This document shows, in pieces, positions 1 to 4,283 of a stretch of 6,291 nt of DNA; the stretch's first letter is position 1; every line of letters begins with the position of its first letter. The stretch is from Candidatus Gastranaerophilales bacterium (GTDB taxonomy: Bacteria; Cyanobacteriota; Vampirovibrionia; Gastranaerophilales; Gastranaerophilaceae). The DNA is taken from positions 1-6,291 of the forward strand of contig CALUTA010000093.1 in assembly GCA_944323585.1 (NCBI GenBank). Direction: 5' to 3'. The notes beneath the pieces were generated by a model, which made no database searches, was not told the DNA's origin, and saw only the letters and a program-made list of their open reading frames with translations. A program made the translations under genes and the position numbers.

Positions 1-282
1 ATCACGGGGCTTTCGCTTGATTACAAGTCAGAAGACGAATTAAAAGAAATTCTTCAAAAAAATTACAAAATTCTGAAAATTGAAACATTTAAACAGGTTC
101 TGGAATTTTCAACACCGCTTGAACTTCTATACCACCTCAAAAATACCGGCGTAAATTCTCTCGGGGACAAAAAATGGGATTTTTCGGACGTCAAAAACTT
201 TTGCAAAAAATATCTAGAAAATTTCGATAAAGTTACCCTCACATACACCCCAATCCTTGTAATCGCACAAAAATTAGACTAA
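1..282 (+). CDS. bioC: Malonyl-[acyl-carrier protein] O-methyltransferase BioC, C-terminal part (5' end outside window)
   Basis: The reading frame is open from base 1 and ends at TAA 280-282, giving the last 93 residues; the SAM-binding Rossmann core would lie upstream of the window. The visible part carries the C-terminal signature of BioC: residues 39-55 read PLELLYHLKNTGVNSLG, very close to the family's S-P-L-E-L-L-x-H-L-K-x-T-G-V-N-A-L-G element, and the end reads LTYTPILVIAQK, matching the final beta strand of the family. BioC methylates the free carboxyl of malonyl-ACP (from SAM) so that fatty-acid synthesis can build the pimeloyl chain of biotin; it is a soluble cytoplasmic enzyme. A bio operon may lie to the left, but this cannot be seen. 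No convincing terminator follows the stop. The identification is from the C-terminal signature only; another class I methyltransferase is possible but less likely. Confidence 0.85.
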   Translation: MTGLSLDYKSEDELKEILQKNYKILKIETFKQVLEFSTPLELLYHLKNTGVNSLGDKKWDFSDVKNFCKKYLENFDKVTLTYTPILVIAQKLD

Positions 283-384
283 CTTTTCCGATTGCAATTA
301 ACAAAAATAGATATTTGTATGTATTCAAATTTGTAACGAAAAAACATATAATCTTTACATAGGTACATGTTTATTATTAAAATA

Positions 385-393
385 TGTTATAAA
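385..393 (+). promoter_or_regulatory. Possible extended -10 promoter for the 214-aa gene
   Basis: TGTTATAAA is a TG-N-TATAAA extended -10 element 22 bases before the TTG start at 415. No good -35 lies 16-18 bases upstream. A perfect TATAAT at 347-352 is an alternative, with TTCAAA at 324-329 at 17-base spacing as a weak -35. The 132-base gap is very AT-rich, so chance matches are likely. Confidence 0.3.
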
Positions 394-414
394 ATTAATA
401 AAGGGGCTTAAAAA

Positions 415-1059
415 TTGCTTAATAACTACGAAAGCTTTGATAATTCCGAAACATCATCAAGAAAGTCCGCTCTTATACAGGAACGAATCGGCCTTGTGTC
501 AACTCATATGTACAAGCAGTTTCTGGATTATCAGCACGCAACAATGAATACGGCAGAAATTTTTGCCCGCATGGCAGGCGATCTTCAGGATGTTGTGGAT
601 ACGCTCAAAGAAGCCTTTGCCTCCAGAAATGTCACGACTCAAAATATTTACCTTGACATTGACCCGCAAAAATCGGTTATTATCGTGAACATTCTCTGGC
701 ATAAAATAAGTTTTACAACCCGCTGCAACTTCCAGCCTCAGGCTCTTTACAGAGAAAACGGACAGCACGTATTCTCCGGAAGAATTATGGCAATCAGAGG
801 GAATTACTACGAAATTATGAAAGGTCTGAATGAACACGACGAAGAAATGGGCAGACTTCTGGATAATGAAGTTGCCTCGCTGTTTGTTCCAGCCGAAAGC
901 AACCAGAATTGCATTATGAAGATTAAACACCTGACAAATCGTGAATTTTACCTTAATCAGCAGGATGCCCCGAGGGAATTTGTGCTTAAGGTAATTGAAA
1001 CCATATGCGGCGGCGGCTTCTACCACGAAGAAGGCACCAGAAAAAGTTTCAATATTTAA
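415..1059 (+). CDS. Conserved-looking hypothetical protein, 214 aa, TTG start
   Basis: I do not recognise this protein. The start is TTG at 415: an in-frame TAA at 409-411 excludes any longer form, and AAGGGG at 401-406 sits 8 bases before the TTG. The next in-frame ATGs (508, 544) have no comparable ribosome site. The protein is soluble-looking, with no signal peptide or membrane segment. Residues 1-30 are polar and probably flexible. Residues 30-70 (MYKQFLDYQ to VVDTLKEAF) look helical. Residues 76-125 alternate as beta strands (NIYLDIDP, SVIIVNILWHKISFTTRC). Residues 126-214 are mixed and end in a GGG turn (CGGGFYHEE). There are no recognisable catalytic motifs. Codon use and base composition resemble the neighbours. 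It may be followed by a tiny ORF 17 bases downstream, in front of a repeat cluster. Real-gene status is well supported; function is unknown. Confidence 0.8.
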   Translation: MLNNYESFDNSETSSRKSALIQERIGLVSTHMYKQFLDYQHATMNTAEIFARMAGDLQDVVDTLKEAFASRNVTTQNIYLDIDPQKSVIIVNILWHKISFTTRCNFQPQALYRENGQHVFSGRIMAIRGNYYEIMKGLNEHDEEMGRLLDNEVASLFVPAESNQNCIMKIKHLTNREFYLNQQDAPREFVLKVIETICGGGFYHEEGTRKSFNI

Positions 1060-1076
1060 ACAACTAAGGATATCCA

Positions 1077-1148
1077 ATGATTATAAGTTTTCCATCCGGA
1101 GAAATCTCGCAATTATCTCTTAGCCAACACAAATATATAAAAATTTAG
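1077..1148 (+). CDS. Possible 23-codon small ORF or gene remnant
   Basis: ATG 1077 to TAG 1146-1148 encodes 23 residues beginning MIISFPSGEI. TAAGGA at 1065-1070 lies 6 bases before the ATG, a better ribosome site than many full genes here have, and the ORF begins 17 bases after the stop of the 214-aa gene, as in an operon. Past the TAG the same frame stays open for 16 more codons (1149-1196, starting HSEPGNIQVL) before TAA, so this could be the 5' remnant of a longer gene cut off by the repeats that begin at about 1206. No family is recognised. It may equally be a chance ORF; the ribosome site is the only positive evidence. Confidence 0.35.
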   Translation: MIISFPSGEISQLSLSQHKYIKI

Positions 1149-1205
1149 CATTCTGAGCCTGGTAATATTCAGGTTTTGCCCTCAAGATGGCCTATTTAAC
1201 AATCA

Positions 1206-1236
1206 GCTGGATTGCTTCGCTTCGCTCGCAATGACA
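1206..1236 (-). repeat. TGTCATTGCGAGCGAAGC-type dispersed repeat
   Basis: On the minus strand the segment starts TGTCATTGCGAGCGAAGC and ends CAATCCAGC. ATTGC (1211-1215) and GCAAT (1228-1232) can pair around a loop containing short TTCGC/TTCGC/TCGC repeats. Sequences of this form recur as dispersed intergenic repeats in many bacterial genomes (from general recollection, not a search). Only one copy lies in the window, so local repetition is not shown. Confidence 0.55.
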
Positions 1237-1241
1237 GTTTA

Positions 1242-1265
1242 GTAGGTCGGATTTACTAATCCGAC
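1242..1265 (+). repeat. REP-like palindrome, copy 1 (GTAG foot)
   Basis: GTAG at 1242-1245 is followed by an 8-bp perfect hairpin, GTCGGATT (1246-1253), loop TACT, AATCCGAC (1258-1265). The foot's last G is also available to the stem. A GTAG tetranucleotide next to a hairpin is the mark of REP elements acted on by RAYT (Y1-type) transposases. The whole 24 bases recur as an exact reverse complement at 1368-1391. Confidence 0.75.
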
Positions 1266-1298
1266 TCAATCAGAAATTTTGGAATAGTTGGAAATTTT

Positions 1299-1321
1299 GT
1301 AGGTTGGGCTTTCAGCCCAAC
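1299..1321 (+). repeat. REP-like palindrome, copy 2 (diverged arm sequence)
   Basis: GTAG (1299-1302) precedes GTTGGGCT (1303-1310), loop TTC, AGCCCAAC (1314-1321), a perfect 8-bp stem. It has the same foot and architecture as copy 1, but the stem sequence has changed on both arms together (GTCGGATT to GTTGGGCT), so pairing is kept. It lies between the inverted copies 1 and 3. Confidence 0.7.
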
Positions 1322-1367
1322 AAAGATAAAGAAACGTACGAAAGAAATAGAAACACGCAGATAAAAT

Positions 1368-1391
1368 GTCGGATTAGTAAATCCGACCTAC
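1368..1391 (-). repeat. REP-like palindrome, copy 3, inverted relative to copy 1
   Basis: This is the exact 24-base reverse complement of 1242-1265; on the minus strand it again reads GTAG followed by the GTCGGATT/AATCCGAC hairpin. In the minus direction the hairpin is followed by ATTTTAT, so it could act as a weak terminator for the 83-aa gene about 90 bases upstream; that role is inference. Confidence 0.75.
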
Positions 1392-1477
1392 ATCTTACGT
1401 AGCACAAGTTAACAAAACTCGGATTATACCTAAATCTGCATCTAGTCCGGCACAAACAGATACTTCATCCGTCTGCA

Positions 1478-1729
1478 CTATTCAAGCGTAATTTTAGAAG
1501 ACATTTCGGCAATGATTCTCGCGATATCAGACCCGCCGATTGCAACTTCCAAAATCAAAGGACTCTGAATAAACACTGTTTCCGAGTAATCCATTGTGTC
1601 AACATTGATTACGTCAAACTCGATAAAATCATCTCCGGCATAAACAAGCTTGCCGTATTCGCCGCCTGTCGCCCAACGGATAAACATATATTGCTGTTCA
1701 AATTCTTTTAACTTCTCAATCAAACGCAT
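1478..1729 (-). CDS. Small hypothetical protein, 83 aa
   Basis: ATG at 1729 to TAG at 1478-1480. AAGGA (minus strand of 1738-1742) lies 8 bases upstream of the ATG, and a good promoter lies at 1790-1817. I do not recognise a named family. Residues 1-14 form a charged helix (MRLIEKLKEFEQQY). They are followed by short alternating beta segments: MFIRWATGG, GKLVYAGDDFIEFDVI, SETVFIQSPLILEVAIGG. The end is a helix (SDIARIIAEM). An N-terminal helix followed by five or so short strands, with a G-x-L-V-Y-x-G-x-D-[FY]-I-E-F core, resembles the layout of small Sm-like beta-barrels; this is a fold guess from pattern only. It is acidic and cytoplasmic, with no signal or membrane segment. It is monocistronic: repeats lie downstream and its own promoter upstream. 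Confidence 0.8.
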   Translation of the reverse strand: MRLIEKLKEFEQQYMFIRWATGGEYGKLVYAGDDFIEFDVINVDTMDYSETVFIQSPLILEVAIGGSDIARIIAEMSSKITLE

Positions 1730-1789
1730 AAAATAAATCCTTAAAAAATATAATCGGAGCCTTCCCCTGAAAGTATGGTCTATATTTAT

Positions 1790-1817
1790 ATTTTAGCTAT
1801 TTTTTTAATAAAGTCAA
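1790..1817 (-). promoter_or_regulatory. Sigma-70-type promoter of the 83-aa gene
   Basis: Minus strand: TTGACT (1817-1812), 16-base spacer, TAAAAT (1795-1790), five of six matches to consensus at each box. Transcription would start near 1783, giving a leader of about 54 bases. Confidence 0.5.
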
Positions 1818-1924
1818 GTACAATTAACTCTCAGGTAAAATCACTCAAATAATATTTTCCTATATCTATTATTCCCTAAAAATATTCTTTTAACTGTTTC
1901 TCAAAAAATACATCACAAATTTAT

Positions 1925-1955
1925 AAAAAAAAGCCACACTTTTTAGTGCGACTTT
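1925..1955 (-). terminator. Strand-specific intrinsic terminator, minus strand
   Basis: Stem arms 1945-1955 and 1930-1940 around a 4-base loop (1941-1944), followed on the minus strand by a T run (1930-1925). In minus-strand RNA all 11 positions pair, two as G-U wobbles. On the plus strand the same two positions are C-A mismatches (1934/1951 and 1936/1949) and no T run follows. The structure therefore points to termination of leftward transcription. No annotated minus-strand gene ends here, which raises the question of what transcript it terminates. Confidence 0.7.
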
Positions 1956-2026
1956 GAACAATAATCTTGGGAGGAGATTTGGGGATAGTTGTACATGCAT
2001 GATAAAATAAGCATGCTATTTTTGTT
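1925..2026 (-). ncRNA. Candidate small RNA with C/U-rich single-stranded segment
   Basis: Minus strand, about 100 nt from a predicted start near 2026 to the terminator at 1925. The 5' part can form a short hairpin (GCATG 2015-2011 with CATGC 1998-1994). The middle reads CCCCAAATCTCCTCCCAAG (1985-1967), with no obvious partner inside the transcript and complementary to Shine-Dalgarno sequences. The 3' end is the strong terminator hairpin. A 5' hairpin, an exposed C/U-rich stretch and a 3' terminator is the layout of several ribosome-site-blocking sRNAs (for example RsaE-type and cyanobacterial Yfr1-type RNAs), but no sequence homology to them is claimed. The alternative is a long untranslated tail of a minus transcript starting near or within aroQ. 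The existence of the RNA is inferred. Confidence 0.4.
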
Positions 2027-2032
2027 ACATGA

Positions 2033-2061
2033 GTCATACAAATTTTAATAAAAATTTACAA
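2033..2061 (-). promoter_or_regulatory. Possible promoter for the candidate sRNA
   Basis: Minus strand: TTGTAA (2061-2056), exactly 17 bases, TATGAC (2038-2033); four of six matches at each box. It is correctly oriented and spaced to start a transcript near 2026 that ends at the terminator at 1925. The matches are modest and the sequence is AT-rich. Confidence 0.33.
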
Positions 2062-2081
2062 TTAGTTGATTTTATTATAAT
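2055..2081 (+). promoter_or_regulatory. Probable aroQ promoter
   Basis: TTTACA (2055-2060) and a perfect TATAAT (2076-2081), with a rather short 15-base spacer; the start would fall near 2088, giving a very short leader. It overlaps the -35 of the possible leftward promoter (2056-2061), so the two would compete if both are used. Confidence 0.4.
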
Positions 2082-2102
2082 ATTATAGCAGGAGAAATTG
2101 TC

Positions 2103-2543
2103 ATGAAAATTTTGGTTATTAACGGTGTAAATATGAATATGCTTGGAATTCGGGAGCCAGAAAAGTATGGACATATGACCTTAAAAGACCTTGAAAAGGA
2201 ATTGTATGCGTATTCTTTTGAACTTGGTATTGACATAGAAACATTCCAGAGCAACCACGAAGGCGAAATTGTTGAAAAAATTCAGCAGGCTTACCAGAAG
2301 GCCGACGGAATTGTACTTAATGCAGCGGCCTACACTCATACAAGCGTTGCCATTAGAGATGCAATAGCATCAGTAAACATTCCGACAATAGAAGTTCATA
2401 TGACAAACATTCATTCAAGAGAAGATTTCAGGCAAAAATCACTGATTGCAGGTGTTTGCAAAGGCCAGATATCAGGGTTTGGTGTTGACAGTTACAAGCT
2501 TGCAATGCAGGCTCTTTGCACAATGCTTAAAAAGCAGTCCTAA
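2103..2543 (+). CDS. aroQ: 3-dehydroquinate dehydratase, type II
   Basis: The protein has 146 residues, the normal length for type II dehydroquinases, which convert 3-dehydroquinate to 3-dehydroshikimate in the shikimate pathway as a cytoplasmic dodecamer. AGGAG at 2090-2094 lies 8 bases before the ATG. Family motifs are present in order: NGVNMNMLGIREPEKYG (7-23) with the active-site Arg17 and Tyr22 of the flexible lid; FQSNHEGEIVEKIQQA (48-63); the NAAAYTHTSVAIRDA block (73-87) with Asn73 and His79; EVHMTNIHSREDFR (97-110) with catalytic-type His99 and Arg110; and a GQISGFGVDSY end (121-131). One small oddity is Val9 where the family nearly always has Pro (N-G-P-N-L-N). All catalytic residues are intact, so activity is expected. 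It is a single gene with its own promoter and a terminator overlapping its stop codon. Confidence 0.96.
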   Translation: MKILVINGVNMNMLGIREPEKYGHMTLKDLEKELYAYSFELGIDIETFQSNHEGEIVEKIQQAYQKADGIVLNAAAYTHTSVAIRDAIASVNIPTIEVHMTNIHSREDFRQKSLIAGVCKGQISGFGVDSYKLAMQALCTMLKKQS

Positions 2544-2558
2544 GTAGGACTAATTTTT
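2536..2558. terminator. Bidirectional terminator shared by aroQ and the 110-aa gene
   Basis: Perfect 6-bp hairpin AGTCCT (2536-2541), loop AAGT, AGGACT (2546-2551). Plus strand: followed by AATTTTT. Minus strand: followed by GCTTTTT. Both convergent stop codons (aroQ TAA 2541-2543; minus-strand TAG 2552-2550) overlap the hairpin. Confidence 0.65.
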
Positions 2559-2882
2559 AAACTCGTTTACAAATCCGTCCATAAGTCTGGAAGCTTCTTC
2601 ATAGCCATGTTGAGATTCTGCGGCATCAAAAAAAGCATTAGCTTTTTCGCAGAATTCCGGATTTTTCATCAAAAATTGGAGGTCTTTATCAATAGAATTG
2701 CCTGTAAATACAAGTGAACGGCCTGTAACTGCAGACGGCATCTGAGAAAGGTCCTGCAACTCTTTCTGCGGAGTCTGTTCCGGTTGGATATCAGCCAAAG
2801 GTGCCTGGTTCTCTTTTTGCTGGTCAAATTTCTGAACGCCTGAAAAACCTAAATTGTTTGTATTGTTATTGATTTCTCTCAT
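2550..2882 (-). CDS. Hypothetical protein, 110 aa, with N/Q-rich N-terminal half and helical C-terminal half
   Basis: ATG at 2882 to TAG at 2550-2552. AAAGGATG on the minus strand sits about 8 bases before the ATG. I do not recognise a named family. Residues 1-50 are polar, rich in Asn, Gln, Pro and Glu and probably disordered, with a short hydrophobic LGFSGVQKF element at 11-19. Residues 50-62 (SAVTGRSLVFTGN) are a beta-like conserved-looking block. Residues 64-110 are amphipathic helices (DKDLQFLMKNPEFCEKANAF, then YEEASRLMDGFVNEF). There is one Cys and no signal peptide or membrane segment. A possible promoter is TTTACA (2999-2994), 16 bases, TATTAA (2977-2972) on the minus strand, giving a leader of about 80 bases that contains a stem-loop at 2901-2919. 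The style resembles lineage-specific proteins of Gastranaerophilales; this is an impression, not a search result. Confidence 0.8.
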   Translation of the reverse strand: MREINNNTNNLGFSGVQKFDQQKENQAPLADIQPEQTPQKELQDLSQMPSAVTGRSLVFTGNSIDKDLQFLMKNPEFCEKANAFFDAAESQHGYEEASRLMDGFVNEFKN

Positions 2883-2900
2883 GGTTCACATCCTTTGCTT

Positions 2901-2919
2901 TGCGAAGTTTCCTTACGCA
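2901..2919 (-). promoter_or_regulatory. GNRA-capped stem-loop in the leader of the 110-aa gene
   Basis: Minus strand: TGCG, one bulged T, AAG, loop GAAA, CTT, CGCA. Seven pairs closed by a G-C pair with a GNRA tetraloop, ending just upstream of the ribosome site (about 2889-2896). It could influence translation or mRNA stability. No known riboswitch or leader class is recognised. Confidence 0.35.
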
Positions 2920-3123
2920 CTTTTGTACTACCTTTAAAACACCGGGATGATATTACAGCATTTCTATCTTTTTAATATCTTCATTACTTAATCTGTAAAT
3001 CTCACTCGCGCTTTTTTGCTTTAAAACATAAAAAATAAATTTTTTGCTAGTTTTTATAAAAAAAATTACAAAAATTAATATTTCATGAAATTAGAGCAAA
3101 AATTTTTATGTTATCATTTATTA

Positions 3124-3129
3124 TATAAT
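3124..3129 (+). promoter_or_regulatory. Likely -10 box for the PAS/kinase-like gene
   Basis: A perfect TATAAT 20 bases before the ATG at 3150. No respectable -35 lies 16-18 bases upstream (AATTTT at 3101-3106), so an activator or another sigma preference is possible. Upstream sequence from about 3010 is extremely AT-rich, with TTTTTTGCT at 3012-3020 and 3040-3048 and a nearly inverted AGCAAAAA at 3095-3102. Confidence 0.35.
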
Positions 3130-3149
3130 AAAATGGGATCTAAGGCAAT

Positions 3150-4283
3150 ATGAATTTTACTAATTTGTTTAGCGGAATAAATCTGAAAGAAATTTTAAGG
3201 AACCTGCCGGATGCCGTCATATTGCTGGATAACAGCGGACGGATTCTCTGGACCAATCGTGAGGCAGAGTACCTTTTTAATATAGATACATCAGAAGAAG
3301 TAGATCTTTATTTCGACGATTTCGTAAATAAAGGTTTAGAACTTGTGAACCGTTCGTCTGACAAGCACGTTCCGGTGATTGCAGGGGCTGCAACGGGTGA
3401 AAACCACGAATTTTTCATTGAACTTAACGCATCCTTAATGGAAGACCAGTTTATCGTCACAATCCGCGATGTAACTGCTATGACAAAAGTCCTTGCCAAT
3501 GCCGAAAAAACAGGCAGGTTAAACAAAGACAAAAACCTTATGCTGAATAAACTTACAAATGATTTTAAATCTCCGCTTCAATCAATTATCGGTTTTTCAA
3601 ATGCCCTCACCGACGGGCTTGGTGGAGAAATAGCTGAAAAGCAGAGTAAGTATGTAAAAATTATTAACAAAAATGCCACTGATCTTTTATACTTTATGGA
3701 TAAATTTTTTGAATTTTCAAAAGCCGAATCCAACCTTGTCAAATTGGACATAAAGACCTTTGATGTTATAAACAAAATTCAGGAAATAATCAGAGCAAAT
3801 GAAAATTCAATTAATTCTAAAAAATTAACAATAAATCTTGAGTTTGAGGAACTGGCTTCAAAAACGATTACAACAGATGAAAATATTTTAAAAACAGTAC
3901 TGCAGAATATTCTTGAAGTATCGTTGAAACTTACAGAAATCGGCTCAATAACAATTACTCTTACCAATCCGGATATGGAAAACGTCATTAAACGCGGGGT
4001 AAAAGTAATTAATCAGGCAGACAGCAGAGCATATCTGCAAATTTCAGTAAAAGACACAGGAATGGGGCTTAAAGAAATCGAACTTGACGGACTTTTTGAA
4101 CCGTATTCGCAGCTTGATAAGATTAACAAAAAGAACTTTATCCGCTCTGTAATGCTTGGAACGGTGAGAACCCTTCTTGGCAGACTCAACGGCACTGTCT
4201 GGGTTGAAACAGAAATTATGAAAGGAACAACATTCAATATAATTTTGCCTGTAGAAAAAGGGATTATTTTAGAAGATGAGTAG
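3150..4283 (+). CDS. PAS-domain, histidine-kinase-like protein with degenerate catalytic motifs (probable pseudokinase)
   Basis: The protein has 377 aa and no membrane segments, so it is cytoplasmic. A PAS domain spans about 14-112 (LRNLPDAVILLDNSGRILWTN at its start, FIVTIRDVT at its end). A DHp-like two-helix region spans about 125-195 and an HATPase-like domain about 203-366. The fold signature is clear: LTNDFKSPLQSIIGFSNAL (135-153), DTGMGL (302-307, G1 box), LFEPYSQLD (315-323, F box), and a GTTFNIILP end (359-367). Key residues are missing. The phospho-acceptor His of S-H-E-L-R-T-P-L is Asn137 (codon AAT 3558-3560). The second N-box Asn is Val257 (NILEVSLKLT). The G-x-G-L G2 motif is replaced (IRSVMLGTVRTLLG, 331-344). 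The only two His residues, 73 and 86, are in the PAS domain, so no alternative acceptor exists. The ribosome site is weak (AAGG 3142-3145, 4 bases from the ATG). The last 8 bases overlap the ABC ATPase gene. It probably senses through PAS and acts by binding. Confidence 0.88.
   Translation: MNFTNLFSGINLKEILRNLPDAVILLDNSGRILWTNREAEYLFNIDTSEEVDLYFDDFVNKGLELVNRSSDKHVPVIAGAATGENHEFFIELNASLMEDQFIVTIRDVTAMTKVLANAEKTGRLNKDKNLMLNKLTNDFKSPLQSIIGFSNALTDGLGGEIAEKQSKYVKIINKNATDLLYFMDKFFEFSKAESNLVKLDIKTFDVINKIQEIIRANENSINSKKLTINLEFEELASKTITTDENILKTVLQNILEVSLKLTEIGSITITLTNPDMENVIKRGVKVINQADSRAYLQISVKDTGMGLKEIELDGLFEPYSQLDKINKKNFIRSVMLGTVRTLLGRLNGTVWVETEIMKGTTFNIILPVEKGIILEDE

Larger units (their letters stand above)
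1149..1477. other. Non-coding repeat-rich region between the 214-aa and 83-aa genes
   Basis: No ORF with a ribosome site is seen on either strand in this 329-base stretch. From left to right it holds a TGTCATTGCGAG-type repeat (1206-1236) and three GTAG-footed palindromes (1242-1265, 1299-1321, 1368-1391). The remaining sequence (1149-1205, 1392-1477) shows no strong structure. No tRNA, other RNA gene or transposase fragment is apparent. Confidence 0.7.
1730..2102. other. Divergent intergenic region between the 83-aa gene and aroQ
   Basis: This 373-base gap is very AT-rich and holds, in order, the ribosome site and promoter of the minus-strand 83-aa gene, a minus-strand intrinsic terminator at 1925-1955, a C/U-rich (minus) segment at about 1961-1988, a possible minus-strand promoter at 2033-2061, and the aroQ promoter and ribosome site. 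No protein gene of credible quality was found. Nothing notable is seen at 1818-1924. Confidence 0.7.

Noticed and set aside
499..1077. Long minus-strand frame (192 codons) opposite the 214-aa gene
   Set aside because: It is a shadow of the plus-strand gene: cysteine/phenylalanine-rich translation without ribosome site, while the plus frame has a good start and sensible composition.
1206..1391. CRISPR array
   Set aside because: The palindromes are of two sequences, in mixed orientation and unevenly spaced, without regular spacers or cas genes; REP-like elements fit better.
1430..1477. CAGA/TCTG dyad downstream of the 83-aa gene as its terminator
   Set aside because: Only four pairs and no proper T run follow on the minus strand; the REP copy at 1368-1391 is a better, still weak, candidate.
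1995..2048. 17-codon plus-strand ORF (MHDKISMLFL...) after the purine-rich GGGAGGAGATTTGGGG
   Set aside because: The purine-rich block is about 18 bases from the ATG, too far for a ribosome site, the ORF is very short, and the minus-strand reading (terminator plus C/U-rich RNA) explains the segment better.
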